Shown: positions 8,983-17,354 of the stretch, piece after piece
Numbering within the stretch: position 1 is the stretch's first letter
Layout: each line of letters starts with the position of its first letter
IMG/VR virus record: IMGVR_UViG_3300036766_000416
Coordinates: 114,610-178,609 of that record
Length of the DNA: 64,000 bases
Strand: one strand, 5' to 3'
DNA from: a virus
Notes under the pieces: model-generated
Database searches by the model: none
What the model saw: only the letters and a program-made list of their open reading frames with translations
What the model was told of the DNA's origin: nothing
Translations under genes and position numbers: made by a program

Positions 8983-9246
8983 ATGAACAAAGCACTCATC
9001 CCTGTCAATTCAGTTGTCACCCACCTCAGCAAGTATGGCATGAAGAAACAAGCCGGACTCGTTGTGGCTGATGCCGGGACCAAGTATGGTCGGCAGTATG
9101 TTTGGGTGTCGTGGGTCGCCCCTAAGACTCTCGTGGTCATGCAGACCGCCTTTTGGACCCAGGTTTTGAGGGTTTCCGACCAGACTGCCCAAGAATTTAT
9201 TAAACAGACAGCAAAATCAATGAGTTACGCCGAGAATAGGGCTTGA
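8983..9246 (+). CDS. Small protein of unknown function, leaderless
   Basis: An 87-residue protein with no motif I recognise and no signal peptide. The middle is rich in aromatic and beta-branched residues (YVWVSWVAPKTLVVMQ), suggesting a small beta-rich fold. It has its own promoter and an ATG at the predicted transcription start. Its last codons overlap the -35 box of the next promoter. Confidence 0.6.
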   Translation: MNKALIPVNSVVTHLSKYGMKKQAGLVVADAGTKYGRQYVWVSWVAPKTLVVMQTAFWTQVLRVSDQTAQEFIKQTAKSMSYAENRA

Positions 9247-9270
9247 CATTCCGGTAGGATATGATAGAAT
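9243..9270 (+). promoter_or_regulatory. sigma70-type promoter (TTGACA / 16 nt / TAGAAT)
   Basis: TTGACA at 9243-9248, a 16-nt spacer and TAGAAT at 9265-9270 with extended TGA. Six bases separate the -10 from GTG 9277. The stretch from the -10 box through the first codons is nearly the same as at 11902-11934, indicating a duplicated promoter-leader. Confidence 0.65.
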
Positions 9271-9276
9271 TAAGAC

Positions 9277-11739
9277 GTGGATAAGAGAGAAAACCTAGAG
9301 ACCAAAAAAAGCATGTTTACCGTTGAAACCAAGAGTATGCTCGCCAAGCTGATGGCCGCTGAGAATATCAAAGTTGAGCACCGAGTCTGCAAGACCGCTA
9401 GCTTCAACCTCAAGACCCGCACGTTGACCTGCCCGATCTGGAACAATATGTCAGGCGACCTCTATGACCTACTGATGGGGCATGAGGTTTCTCACGCCAA
9501 GAACACTCCGATGAACGGATGGCACGATTCTGTAGTCTATGCCGGGGGTGACAAAAAAGCCTCTGCGATGGCACAGAAAGCCTTCAAGAACTTCCTCAAT
9601 GTCGTTGAGGATGCCCGTATCGAAAAGCTGATCAAGCGAACCTACCCCGGGCTCCGACAACCAATGATCCGGGCCTACAAGGAATTGGTCGCCAAAGACT
9701 TTTTTGGACTGTCTGCAATCTCGGACTTCAATGAACTGTATCTGATCGACCGCTTGAACCTCGCTGCGAAGTGCGGGTCATCGCTCAATATTCGATTCTC
9801 GAAAAAAGAACAACCCCTCTATGATGAAATGATGACCCTGGAGACCTGGGATCAAGTTGTGGCCCTTGCGAAAAAACTCTACAAGCATAGTGTCGATGAG
9901 CAAAAAGATGGCGAGCAAAAAAAGAAAGAGTTAGCCGATCACCTCAAGGATTCTTTACAGGATCAAGATGAGGGCGAGGATGGAGAAGAGGGAGAAGAAT
10001 CTGATTGGGATGAGGATTATGATTCTGAGGAAACTGAGGATGGGGACCGCAATGAAACGGGTTCCGATGACCTCGATTCTGATGAAGAAGATCCTGATTC
10101 TGAGAAAGCTGATGGTCAGGATAGTGACGCCGAGGGCGAAGATGCCGATGGCGACAAAGAAGAAAAGGCCGACGATAAGACCACCAAGAAGTCGAAGGAC
10201 GAGGGTGAGGGAAACCGAACCAAGGATTCTGACAAGAAACCTGCCGGAAACAAGAGCGACGGGGAGGGTGCTGGGCAGCAAGAAACGACTCAGGACCAGG
10301 AATTTATTCCCAAAGCGAAAACCGACGAGTCATTCCGTAACATGGAGCAAAATCTTGTCGCGGATAGCAATGTGGTCCCAATGGACGTCATTATCCCGAC
10401 CCCGAACCTCAAGGACCTTGTGGCCCCCGCTGCTGTAGTCAATAAGGGTCTCACGTCGTTCTATGCTGGATACCGAGCCAAGGGTATTCAACTGCTGAAC
10501 GAATTCAAGAAAAAGAACGAGGATTATATCTCATTGCTCGCCAAAGAGTTCGAGATGAAGAAAGCTGCGCGGTCCTACGCGAAAGCAAAAATTTCCGACA
10601 CTGGGGATATCAATGTCAACAAGCTTGCGAACTATAAGTTGGAAGACAATATGTTCAAAAAACTCATGGTGGTCCACAAAGGAAAGTCACATGGGCTTGT
10701 ATTGATCCTGGACAAGTCTGGGTCGATGTCCGAGCATATCAAAGGGGCCATGGAGCAGATTCTTGTGATGGCACTCTTCTGCAGAAAAGTCAATATCCCG
10801 TTCGTGGCGTATAGCTTCAGTGACAATGTAGGATCTGCTCGCAGCCACGATTTTCCTGGGCGAGAGGTATATTCACCGAACCCCCTGAAGCCGTTCAGCA
10901 CCAAAGAGGGTGAGATGTTCATGGGAAACCTCGACCTTCGGGAGATGTTCAATTCGAAGATGCCCGCGCACGAATTTACGCAAGCGATTGCCAATCACCT
11001 GTTATTGTTGAATGGATTCAAGGGACGAGACGGCATGGGTATCCCTGAGCACGAACGAATGGGTTCGACGCCGCTCAATGAGGCGTTGGTCGCCTTGAGA
11101 GACATGATCCGAAACTTCAAGAAAGCTCATCGCCTGGACATTGTGAATGCCATCGTGGTACATGACGGAGATTCTGACGGGAACAGGGAAGTGCATGGAC
11201 CTACTCAGAATTCTAGCTGGCAGAGAAAACGGTTTGACCCTCAGCATATGCGAGTAACCCTGATCGACCACAAAGAACACCTGCGCGTGGACGTGCCCAA
11301 GGATTATCGGGGCGTGACCATTGCCCTGATGAAGTGGGTTCAAATGACCGCCGATTGCGGGGTCTTTGGATTCTTCATCACCGGGAACACCGCCAAGAGT
11401 GCCAAGCGTGGAATCATGGGTCTCTATCAGAACAAACAAGGGATCAGAATGAAGTTCGGCGGTCGCCTGGATCAACCTGTGGCCGACCAAATGATCTTGC
11501 TGGACAAGCTCGCCAAGGAAGTGATCGAGCATAAATTTCTCGAATCCTACTCTGACGGCTATACGCGATTCTATTTCATCCCAGGCTCAACGGAATTGCA
11601 GACCAGCAATGACACCATGGTGATTCATGGGGGCAAGTGGACCCCTTTCCGCCTCCTGGCCGCCTTCAAAAAGGTACACCAGAAGCGCCGAGTGAGTAGG
11701 GTTTTAGTCAATCGCTTCATTGAACTGATGAGCGTCTAG
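9277..11739 (+). CDS. CobT-like protein: HExxH metallopeptidase-like domain plus VWA domain
   Basis: An 820-residue protein with three parts. An N-terminal region carries GHEVSH (HExxH-type zinc site, H about 69) and VVEDARIEKL, as in phage/CobT metallopeptidase-like domains. Residues ~225-335 are a very acidic, low-complexity linker. The C-terminal von Willebrand A domain has MIDAS motif DKSGSMS at about 478. VWA proteins of this type work with MoxR/CobS AAA+ ATPases, and such an ATPase is the next gene. GTG 9277 would be leaderless at +1; ATG 9313 is an alternative without a good ribosome site. The substrate (cobalt chelation, protein remodelling or proteolysis) is unknown. Confidence 0.75.
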   Translation: MDKRENLETKKSMFTVETKSMLAKLMAAENIKVEHRVCKTASFNLKTRTLTCPIWNNMSGDLYDLLMGHEVSHAKNTPMNGWHDSVVYAGGDKKASAMAQKAFKNFLNVVEDARIEKLIKRTYPGLRQPMIRAYKELVAKDFFGLSAISDFNELYLIDRLNLAAKCGSSLNIRFSKKEQPLYDEMMTLETWDQVVALAKKLYKHSVDEQKDGEQKKKELADHLKDSLQDQDEGEDGEEGEESDWDEDYDSEETEDGDRNETGSDDLDSDEEDPDSEKADGQDSDAEGEDADGDKEEKADDKTTKKSKDEGEGNRTKDSDKKPAGNKSDGEGAGQQETTQDQEFIPKAKTDESFRNMEQNLVADSNVVPMDVIIPTPNLKDLVAPAAVVNKGLTSFYAGYRAKGIQLLNEFKKKNEDYISLLAKEFEMKKAARSYAKAKISDTGDINVNKLANYKLEDNMFKKLMVVHKGKSHGLVLILDKSGSMSEHIKGAMEQILVMALFCRKVNIPFVAYSFSDNVGSARSHDFPGREVYSPNPLKPFSTKEGEMFMGNLDLREMFNSKMPAHEFTQAIANHLLLLNGFKGRDGMGIPEHERMGSTPLNEALVALRDMIRNFKKAHRLDIVNAIVVHDGDSDGNREVHGPTQNSSWQRKRFDPQHMRVTLIDHKEHLRVDVPKDYRGVTIALMKWVQMTADCGVFGFFITGNTAKSAKRGIMGLYQNKQGIRMKFGGRLDQPVADQMILLDKLAKEVIEHKFLESYSDGYTRFYFIPGSTELQTSNDTMVIHGGKWTPFRLLAAFKKVHQKRRVSRVLVNRFIELMSV

Positions 11740-11763
11740 AATGCCCTCCAAGGGGTCCAAAAA

Positions 11764-11830
11764 GAGTGGGTATGCTAGGACATTGGTGCCCACTCAATCG
11801 ACCCTCCTGGACCCTTTGCGGGGGTCGTTT
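11764..11830 (+). terminator. Tandem hairpins after the VWA gene
   Basis: Two successive stems: GAGTGGG (11764-11770) with CCCACTC (11789-11795), and CGACCCTC (11799-11806) with GGGGGTCG (11820-11827), the latter followed by only three T. A factor-independent terminator is plausible but the U-tract is weak. Confidence 0.5.
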
Positions 11831-11878
11831 GAGTGTTCAAAAGTGGACATTATAAACCTCTAATGTGGCTCATAGAAC

Positions 11879-11907
11879 TTGACAGGGACCTCGGTGTTTG
11901 ATAGAAT
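11879..11907 (+). promoter_or_regulatory. sigma70-type promoter (TTGACA / 17 nt / TAGAAT)
   Basis: TTGACA at 11879-11884, a 17-nt spacer, extended TGA and TAGAAT at 11902-11907. Six bases separate it from an ATG at 11914. An inverted repeat ACATTA...TAATGT at 11847-11866 lies just upstream and could be an operator. Confidence 0.65.
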
Positions 11908-11913
11908 TAGATC

Positions 11914-11955
11914 ATGGATAGCAGAGAAAACCAACTAATTGGGAGTGACAGATAA
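11914..11955 (+). CDS. 13-codon leaderless mini-ORF before the AAA+ gene
   Basis: ATG 11914 lies at the predicted +1 and encodes MDSRENQLIGSDR. Its TAA shares bases with the ATG of the AAA+ gene (TAATG). The first residues MD-x-REN match the start of the VWA protein (MDKREN), so leader DNA and peptide are related. Translation coupling is inferred. Confidence 0.45.
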   Translation: MDSRENQLIGSDR

Positions 11956-13178
11956 TGAGCGCCAGAAGTGAAAGCCGTGAAAAGTTCCTAGCCCTGTTGA
12001 TTGCGACCGGAAAAGCGACCGTGACCACCAAGGAATTACTGGACCTGTGCGAAGCGAACGACCTCAAGGAACCTCAGTGGTTTACCAAGGACACCGCGAA
12101 CCGAGCGGGGCGTGGTCAGTTTCTCGTGCCGAATGGGGCTGTGCCAGTCTCATCGAAATTCAGTGCCCCTGCCCTCGAACCGAAAATTGTGGAAGAAGAA
12201 GTGGTGGCCTTTCAACCCCTCACGGGCAAACCGAAACCCCGGGTTATCTCCGTCGTGACCGACCTTGAGGACCAGGGTATTGTTCCCATCAAGTATAAAA
12301 ATTATGTACCCTTTGGCAACTTTGAGGACCTCAAGTCTATCATCGTTTCTCGCCAATTCTACCCTGTGTTCATCACGGGCCCTTCTGGTAATGGGAAGTC
12401 TATGTCCGTGGAGCAAGTTTGCGCCCTACTGGGGCGCGAGTATGTTTGCGTTTCCATGACCCCTGAGACCGATGAGGGTGACCTTCTCGGAAACTACATT
12501 CTTCTCGATAATCAGATGGTCTGGCGTGACGGTGCCGTGACAACGGCCGCTCGCCGTGGGGCTGTCTTGTGCATCGACGAGATTGACTACGGAGCCCAGA
12601 ACCTTTCGTGCCTCCAGAGAGTCTTGGAAGGGAAGCCATTCTTACTGAAAAAGAAGGGTGAGATTGTCACTCCGGCGCCTGGATTCCAGATTATTGCGAC
12701 CGCTAACACCAAAGGAAAAGGTTCTGAGGATGGTCGCTACATGTTCACCAACGTGCTCAACGAGGCCTTCCTTGAGCGATTTCCCATCACCTTCGAGCAA
12801 GAGTGGGCACCTCAGGTGGTTGAGCGGAAAATTATCAAGAAAGAACTGGAAGCCGCGGGTCGGGGCGATGATGAGTTTGCCAATCACCTCGTGATCTGGG
12901 CTTCTACAATTCGCAAAGCCTACGATGAGGAGGGTGCGTCAAGTGAAGTGATTTCCACTAGACGACTCGTTCACATTGCCAGAGCGTATCCGATCTTCGG
13001 TGGTGACAGACTCAAGGCAATTCGGTATTGTCTAAACCGCTTTGACGAAGAAACAAAAAAAAGTTTCATAGATTTATATTCAAAGGTCGATTCGAGCATA
13101 GTTATACAAAATACTATGGCAGGTGAAGGCACTCAAGACGGATCGGAGAATACAACACAAGAGCCTGTCACTGTCTAA
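11955..13178 (+). CDS. cobS: CobS/MoxR-like AAA+ ATPase
   Basis: A 407-residue AAA+ protein with Walker A GPSGNGKS at about 142, Walker B VLCIDEID at about 204, the GAVTTAARRG segment and sensor-like IIATANT. This set is typical of the CobS subunit of cobaltochelatase and MoxR ATPases. Phage homologues are commonly labelled CobS. It very likely works with the VWA/peptidase partner upstream. A link to cobalamin is attractive because the phage encodes a B12-type ribonucleotide reductase, but no CobN subunit is visible. The ~120 N-terminal residues include a small helical region. A weak stem (CTACCA/TGGTAG at 13216-13237) follows. Confidence 0.8.
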   Translation: MSARSESREKFLALLIATGKATVTTKELLDLCEANDLKEPQWFTKDTANRAGRGQFLVPNGAVPVSSKFSAPALEPKIVEEEVVAFQPLTGKPKPRVISVVTDLEDQGIVPIKYKNYVPFGNFEDLKSIIVSRQFYPVFITGPSGNGKSMSVEQVCALLGREYVCVSMTPETDEGDLLGNYILLDNQMVWRDGAVTTAARRGAVLCIDEIDYGAQNLSCLQRVLEGKPFLLKKKGEIVTPAPGFQIIATANTKGKGSEDGRYMFTNVLNEAFLERFPITFEQEWAPQVVERKIIKKELEAAGRGDDEFANHLVIWASTIRKAYDEEGASSEVISTRRLVHIARAYPIFGGDRLKAIRYCLNRFDEETKKSFIDLYSKVDSSIVIQNTMAGEGTQDGSENTTQEPVTV

Positions 13179-13249
13179 ACCGACAACGATCAAAATGCCA
13201 ACGGGTCATGGTATTACTACCACTGAGTATCTTGGTAGCGAAATAGTTC

Positions 13250-13278
13250 TTGACAATCCACCGAAATTATGTTATCAT
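13250..13278 (+). promoter_or_regulatory. sigma70-type promoter (TTGACA / 17 nt / TATCAT)
   Basis: TTGACA at 13250-13255, a 17-nt spacer, extended TGT and TATCAT at 13273-13278. Unlike several others it has a leader of roughly 80 bases before the ATG at 13365. Confidence 0.65.
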
Positions 13279-13364
13279 AGTCCTCAATCGTGCGAGGTTC
13301 TTTGTGAGCCAGCACAGGGAATGGGGCGACCTCTTTTTCGTCCCAATTATAGTGAGGTGTTCCT

Positions 13365-13661
13365 ATGAGTCATGTTTCAGCAAAGTCACGCATTCTCGCA
13401 TTCTTGTCCAAGACCACAGGGTACAACACCCTCAGCGTCAAGCAAGCTCGCGCCCGTTTTGGTATCCAGAACGTGTCTGCCCGCATCGCCCAGCTTCGGC
13501 AAGAAGGCTACTCAATCTACACCAATAAGTGCACCCACGGCGCCAAGGGTTATGAGTACCGCCTCGGCCGTCCTTCCAAATCATTCATCGCCAAGTGCGA
13601 AATGAATGGTGTGGTCGCCAAGGGTCCTGAAGCACTTCAGACAAACCAGAGCGCGTTCTAA
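13365..13661 (+). CDS. Winged-helix/HTH DNA-binding protein
   Basis: A 98-residue basic protein. Residues ~5-48 (SRILAFLSKTTGYNTLSVKQARARFG, then SARIAQLRQEGYSI) have the spacing of a winged helix-turn-helix, with a wing-like YTNKCTHGAKGYEYRLG. Probably a small phage transcription factor. It is a single-gene unit between its own promoter and a strong terminator, consistent with separate control. Confidence 0.6.
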   Translation: MSHVSAKSRILAFLSKTTGYNTLSVKQARARFGIQNVSARIAQLRQEGYSIYTNKCTHGAKGYEYRLGRPSKSFIAKCEMNGVVAKGPEALQTNQSAF

Positions 13662-13687
13662 TTCCAGAACGTTTCGCTCTGCAATAC

Positions 13688-13720
13688 AGCGGAGGTCCTC
13701 TTTACGGGGTCCTCCGCTTT
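13688..13720 (+). terminator. Factor-independent terminator
   Basis: A perfect 8-bp stem AGCGGAGG (13688-13695) / CCTCCGCT (13711-13718), followed by a short T stretch. It closes the HTH gene unit. The deaminase ribosome site lies just downstream. Confidence 0.7.
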
Positions 13721-13740
13721 CGTCCGGTCTTGGAGGCACT

Positions 13741-14193
13741 GTGGATTATCGAAAATGGGACCTCAGGTTCATTGAACTCGCCAAACACGTTTCTCTGTGG
13801 AGCAAAGACCCAAGCACCCAAGTCGGTGCTGTCGTGGTCGATAGAAAGAACCGGGTACTCAGTCTAGGGTATAATGGGTTCCCTCGTGGGGTCAAGGATA
13901 CCGATGAACGACTCAACAACCGTGACGTCAAGTATTCCATAGTCGTCCATGCGGAAATCAATGCGCTGATCTTTGCCACACAACCCCTCGAAGATACCAC
14001 TCTCTACCTGTGGCCGTTTCTTTCGTGCTCTAGTTGCACCTCTATCATCATCAACGCAGGCGTCAAACGAGTCGTGGCCCCTGTAAGCCATAATCCCCGT
14101 TGGCTAGACTCCATCACCCTGAGCCAAACACTCTACCATGAAGCTGGTGTTCAGGTTGTGCTCATTCCCATGTTTGACAAGATGACTACATAA
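13741..14193 (+). CDS. dCMP deaminase
   Basis: A zinc-dependent cytidine/deoxycytidylate deaminase: HAEINAL at about residue 70 supplies the zinc histidine and catalytic glutamate, and CSSC at about 96-99 supplies the two zinc cysteines (the usual proline before the first is serine). It converts dCMP to dUMP, feeding ThyX encoded at 58.9 kb. GTG 13741 is chosen because GGAGG stands 5-8 bases upstream. Length (150 aa) fits the family. Confidence 0.85.
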   Translation: MDYRKWDLRFIELAKHVSLWSKDPSTQVGAVVVDRKNRVLSLGYNGFPRGVKDTDERLNNRDVKYSIVVHAEINALIFATQPLEDTTLYLWPFLSCSSCTSIIINAGVKRVVAPVSHNPRWLDSITLSQTLYHEAGVQVVLIPMFDKMTT

Positions 14194-14202
14194 GAGTATG
14201 AC
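14174..14202 (+). promoter_or_regulatory. Possible promoter (TTGACA / 17 nt / TATGAC)
   Basis: A perfect -35 box with a 4/6 match at -10, at the end of the deaminase gene. A GGGAGGG ribosome site follows before the next gene. Confidence 0.35.
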
Positions 14203-14224
14203 TTTATTATAGGGAGGGTTTGAA

Positions 14225-15019
14225 GTGGAAATAAAAATTGACATCGAAGTTCTACACAAGAACAAAATCTTCATCGCAACACCGATGTATGGTGGACAAT
14301 GCTGCGGTATGTATATGAAAAGTTGTCTGGACCTCCAGACCATTTTTCAGCAATACGGAATCCCCTCCAGGTTCTCCTTCATTTTCAACGAATCACTCAT
14401 CACCAGGGCCCGCAATTACCTCGTCGACGAATTTCTCAGAACCGACTTCACCCACCTCTTGTTTCTCGATGCTGACATTCACTTCAACCCTCAAGATATT
14501 ATTGCCATGCTCGCGCTGGACAAGGACGTGATCGGTGCCCCATACCCCAAAAAAGCCTTGAACTGGCACAACATCGCTAAGGCTGCTCGCAATCACCCAG
14601 AGCTTGACCCCAAGGAACTTGAGAACGTCGTGGGTGACTATGTGTTCAATGTGGTCAAGGGTACTGAAAAATTTCAGGTCTCGGAGCCTCTGGAGGTCAT
14701 GGAAATCGGTACAGGCTACATGCTCGTCAAGCGCGAGGTATTTGCGAAGTTTGCTGAGGCCTATCCGCAACTCAAATACCGGCCAGACCATGTTGGACAA
14801 AAAAACTTTGACGGCACTCGATACATACACGCATATTTTGATACAGTGATCGACCCACAGAGCGAACGGTACCTCTCAGAGGACTACATGTTCTGTCAGT
14901 GGTACCGCGCGATTGGTGGACACATCTGGTTGTGCCCATGGGTCCAGACGCAGCATGTAGGGACATACGCCTTCACCGGTAACATGGCGAAGATCGCCGA
15001 TCTCACAGGGAGTCTGTAA
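14225..15019 (+). CDS. Glycosyltransferase, GT-A/Anp1-like
   Basis: A 264-residue protein starting at GTG 14225 behind GGGAGGG. It contains IATPMYGGQCC near the N-terminus and FLDADIHF at about 78-86, a DxD-type metal/nucleotide-sugar site. RARNYLVDEFL and a late EDYMFCQWYRAIGG segment resemble Anp1-like phage glycosyltransferases. The acceptor is unknown; DNA bases, virion proteins and host glycans are all possible. It is distant from the main glycosyltransferase block at 33-42 kb. Confidence 0.7.
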   Translation: MEIKIDIEVLHKNKIFIATPMYGGQCCGMYMKSCLDLQTIFQQYGIPSRFSFIFNESLITRARNYLVDEFLRTDFTHLLFLDADIHFNPQDIIAMLALDKDVIGAPYPKKALNWHNIAKAARNHPELDPKELENVVGDYVFNVVKGTEKFQVSEPLEVMEIGTGYMLVKREVFAKFAEAYPQLKYRPDHVGQKNFDGTRYIHAYFDTVIDPQSERYLSEDYMFCQWYRAIGGHIWLCPWVQTQHVGTYAFTGNMAKIADLTGSL

Positions 15020-15020
15020 C

Positions 15021-15425
15021 ATGAGATTCTTCACATACCTTCTCGGTGGTCTCTTACTGGGCCTCATTCTCGCACTCGTGGTCACCACATTTGCATCGGA
15101 AACTATCCAAGTGTGTACCGCAACAGACGGTAGCATAACATACACCAACAAGAACCAACGGGGTTGCTCCGCGGTGACACTACCAGAACTCTCGGTCATC
15201 CCCACACGAAACATTCCTGTGGTTCCTCTCTCCCCCCAAGTGTCGGTCACTGAGGAGAAGGCTCCGTCAGTCAACGATGGTATCTGTGCGCTCTATGAGG
15301 AATGGATGACCCTCGCGTCAAGAACACTAGGTGGCTTCGCACACAACACCATTCAAGATACCCAACGTCGTCTGGTACTCGTTCAATTATTTGGTGGTGG
15401 GTTTGCTCCAAATTCATGTCACTGA
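15021..15425 (+). CDS. Exported or membrane-anchored small protein
   Basis: Residues ~3-25 form a hydrophobic signal/anchor (FFTYLLGGLLLGLILALVV). The following DGSITYTNKNQRGCSAV resembles the DUF4124-like motif of periplasmic proteins. The C-terminal part contains two further cysteines. Role unknown; a periplasmic location during infection is inferred. Confidence 0.6.
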   Translation: MRFFTYLLGGLLLGLILALVVTTFASETIQVCTATDGSITYTNKNQRGCSAVTLPELSVIPTRNIPVVPLSPQVSVTEEKAPSVNDGICALYEEWMTLASRTLGGFAHNTIQDTQRRLVLVQLFGGGFAPNSCH

Positions 15426-15434
15426 AAGGTTCTC

Positions 15435-15884
15435 GTGATCCATAAACACCACATAATTCCTGTTCATGCGGGAGGGTCAGATGATCTCTCGAATATCAAG
15501 GAAGTAACCATTGCGGAACATGCAGAAGAACATCGGTTGCTCTGGAAACAATACGGTCGATACCAGGATTGGTGTGCGTGGAAGGGATTATCTGCTAAAA
15601 TAGGGCGAGAAGAGATTTATAGTATCATAGCAAAAATAAATGGGAGACTTGGGGGTCTGTCGCTAAAAGGAAAACCAAAATCAGAGGAACACAAGAAAAA
15701 GATTTTATCCCTCAAACAAGCATTTAGAAAAGGTGATGCCCCTTGGAACAAAGGAAAAACTTCGAATCAAGAAACCAGAGATAAAATATCAAGGTCTTTA
15801 ACAGGCAAGAAACAATCACAGAAAACCATTCAAAAGAGAGCAACATCAAATAGTCATCCGAGAGGAAAATACAAAAAAGGATAA
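15435..15884 (+). CDS. HNH homing endonuclease
   Basis: The N-terminus KHHIIPVHAGGSDDLSNI...EHAEEH has the His and Asn pattern of HNH nucleases. Later NUMOD3-type segments (SEEHKKKILSLKQAF, APWNKGKTS) likely bind DNA. It starts at GTG 15435. It is more A+T-rich than its neighbours and paralogous to the gene at 39195. It separates the membrane protein from the dNMP kinase. Confidence 0.85.
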   Translation: MIHKHHIIPVHAGGSDDLSNIKEVTIAEHAEEHRLLWKQYGRYQDWCAWKGLSAKIGREEIYSIIAKINGRLGGLSLKGKPKSEEHKKKILSLKQAFRKGDAPWNKGKTSNQETRDKISRSLTGKKQSQKTIQKRATSNSHPRGKYKKG

Positions 15885-15898
15885 AGGGAGATTATATC

Positions 15899-16519
15899 AT
15901 GTTCATTGGTTTGGTTGGGTTTATAGGGTCGGGCAAAGGAAGTGTCGGTGACATTCTCAGCAATGATTTTGGGTACACTCAGGATTCCTTTGCGAAGCCT
16001 CTCAAAGACGCAGTGACGGCCATCTTTGGATGGGACCGACAGAAGCTTGAAGGTAACACACACGAGTCTCGACAGTGGCGCGAACAACCCTGTGAGTTCT
16101 GGTCCAAACAATTCGGGTACCCCTTTACACCGAGACTGGCTCTACAACTCATGGGTACCGAAGCAGGGCGCAACGTGTTTCACCCAGACCTCTGGGTCAT
16201 CTCATTGCTCAATCGTAGCCAAGGCAAAAACGTTGTGGTCACCGACGTCCGATTCAAGAACGAGGTTGCTGCAGTCCACAACGCAGGTGGCTTGGTGATT
16301 CGAGTGCGCCGAGGCCTCGAACCATTGTGGTACAAGACTGCGCTGCTCGCAAACGGTGGCGACAAAGAAGCCATCAACACAATGGAGAAATCTGGTGTCC
16401 ACCAAAGCGAACATGATTGGATCGGCTCCCACGTTGACGTGACCATCGACAATGACGGTACTCTTGCAGACCTTCGAGAAAAAATAACCGGGGTGCTCTT
16501 GACAACCGGCACGAAGTAG
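15899..16519 (+). CDS. Deoxynucleoside monophosphate kinase (T4 gp1-like)
   Basis: P-loop GFIGSGKGSVGDIL at the N-terminus, then DSFAKPLKDAV, the phage dNMP kinase substrate region, and VVVTDVRFKNEVAAV followed by VIRVRR. It phosphorylates dNMPs to dNDPs for DNA synthesis. Length (206 aa) is close to T4 gp1. Ribosome site AAGGGAG. Confidence 0.85.
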   Translation: MFIGLVGFIGSGKGSVGDILSNDFGYTQDSFAKPLKDAVTAIFGWDRQKLEGNTHESRQWREQPCEFWSKQFGYPFTPRLALQLMGTEAGRNVFHPDLWVISLLNRSQGKNVVVTDVRFKNEVAAVHNAGGLVIRVRRGLEPLWYKTALLANGGDKEAINTMEKSGVHQSEHDWIGSHVDVTIDNDGTLADLREKITGVLLTTGTK

Positions 16520-16527
16520 TGTATAAT
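16499..16527 (+). promoter_or_regulatory. sigma70-type promoter (TTGACA / 17 nt / TATAAT)
   Basis: Perfect consensus hexamers at 16499-16504 and 16522-16527 with a 17-nt spacer, overlapping the end of the kinase gene. It would give a leader of about 38 bases for the sliding-clamp gene. Confidence 0.75.
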
Positions 16528-16571
16528 CAATTCAGTCGTCACCATGTTACATCATTCACCTGTGAGGCTTT

Positions 16572-17252
16572 ATGAAACTTAGCGAAAACACCGTCAACGT
16601 GCTCAGGAATTTCTCCACCATCAATACCGCTCTCTGGTTCAAAGGTGGTAATGTTTTGCGAACCATCAGCCCGTTCAAAACGGTACTTGCGGAAGCCGTG
16701 ATCGACGAAACGATATCCTCGGACTTTGGGGTGTACGACTTGCATCAACTTCTCAGTATCCTCTCACTGTACCAGGATACCCCAGAGGTCACGGTAGATG
16801 GCAACAACCTCGTGATCCAAGGTCACGGTGGTCGTAGCAAGATCACCTATCGCTGCTGCGATTCCACGATGATCAAGACACCACCCGACAAGGAAATCAA
16901 GCTTCCCTCAGAAGACCTGTCGTTCCTACTGACAGAAACAGACCTTGAGTGGGTCATGAAGTCTGCCAGTGTGCTCGCCAATCCCCATATCGCCGTCGTA
17001 GGTGACGGGAGCAAGCTGGTGCTGCGAACCTTGGATGCCTCCAACGACTCAGCACACACTGATACCCTGGACATTGGACCCCATACGGGAACCCCCGTCA
17101 AATTCGTGTTCAAGACCGAAAACTGGAAGTTCCTACGTGGGACCTATGCAGTGACCGCCTCGAACAAGAGTGCCACGACCGGGGTAGCCAAGTTCCAGAA
17201 TCAAGCTCGCAAGATCGTCTACTTCGTAGCAATTGAAGGACAGACCAAGTAA
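16572..17252 (+). CDS. 45: Sliding clamp, DNA polymerase processivity factor (gp45)
   Basis: The N-terminus MKLSENTVNVLRNFSTINT and the segment VYDLHQLLSILSLYQDTPEV match the T4 gp45 clamp pattern. Length (226 aa) is the same class. It forms the trimeric ring that tethers gp43 and, in T4, also activates late transcription. It lies between a consensus promoter and a terminator, so it can be expressed at a high level independently of the clamp-loader genes. Confidence 0.9.
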   Translation: MKLSENTVNVLRNFSTINTALWFKGGNVLRTISPFKTVLAEAVIDETISSDFGVYDLHQLLSILSLYQDTPEVTVDGNNLVIQGHGGRSKITYRCCDSTMIKTPPDKEIKLPSEDLSFLLTETDLEWVMKSASVLANPHIAVVGDGSKLVLRTLDASNDSAHTDTLDIGPHTGTPVKFVFKTENWKFLRGTYAVTASNKSATTGVAKFQNQARKIVYFVAIEGQTK

Positions 17253-17282
17253 CCCCGGCATAGTAGGAGTCCTATCACCGAT

Positions 17283-17327
17283 AAACCGCCCTCCTGAGCC
17301 CTTTCTGGCCCCTGTGGGGGTGGTTTT
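17283..17327 (+). terminator. Factor-independent terminator after gp45
   Basis: AAACCGCCC (17283-17291) pairs with GGGTGGTTT (17318-17326, one G-U), followed by T. A CCCC/GGGG inner stem is also possible. Confidence 0.7.
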
Positions 17328-17354
17328 GTCACATAGAAACAAGAGGATAGACAA

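Noticed and set aside
9955-10281. 108-codon minus-strand frame
   Set aside because: It is the antisense of the Asp/Glu-rich linker of the VWA protein and owes its openness to the repetitive GAT/GAG/GAA codons.
13216-13237. Terminator after the AAA+ gene
   Set aside because: The CTACCA/TGGTAG stem has a long loop and no T-tract. A promoter follows immediately. Support is insufficient.
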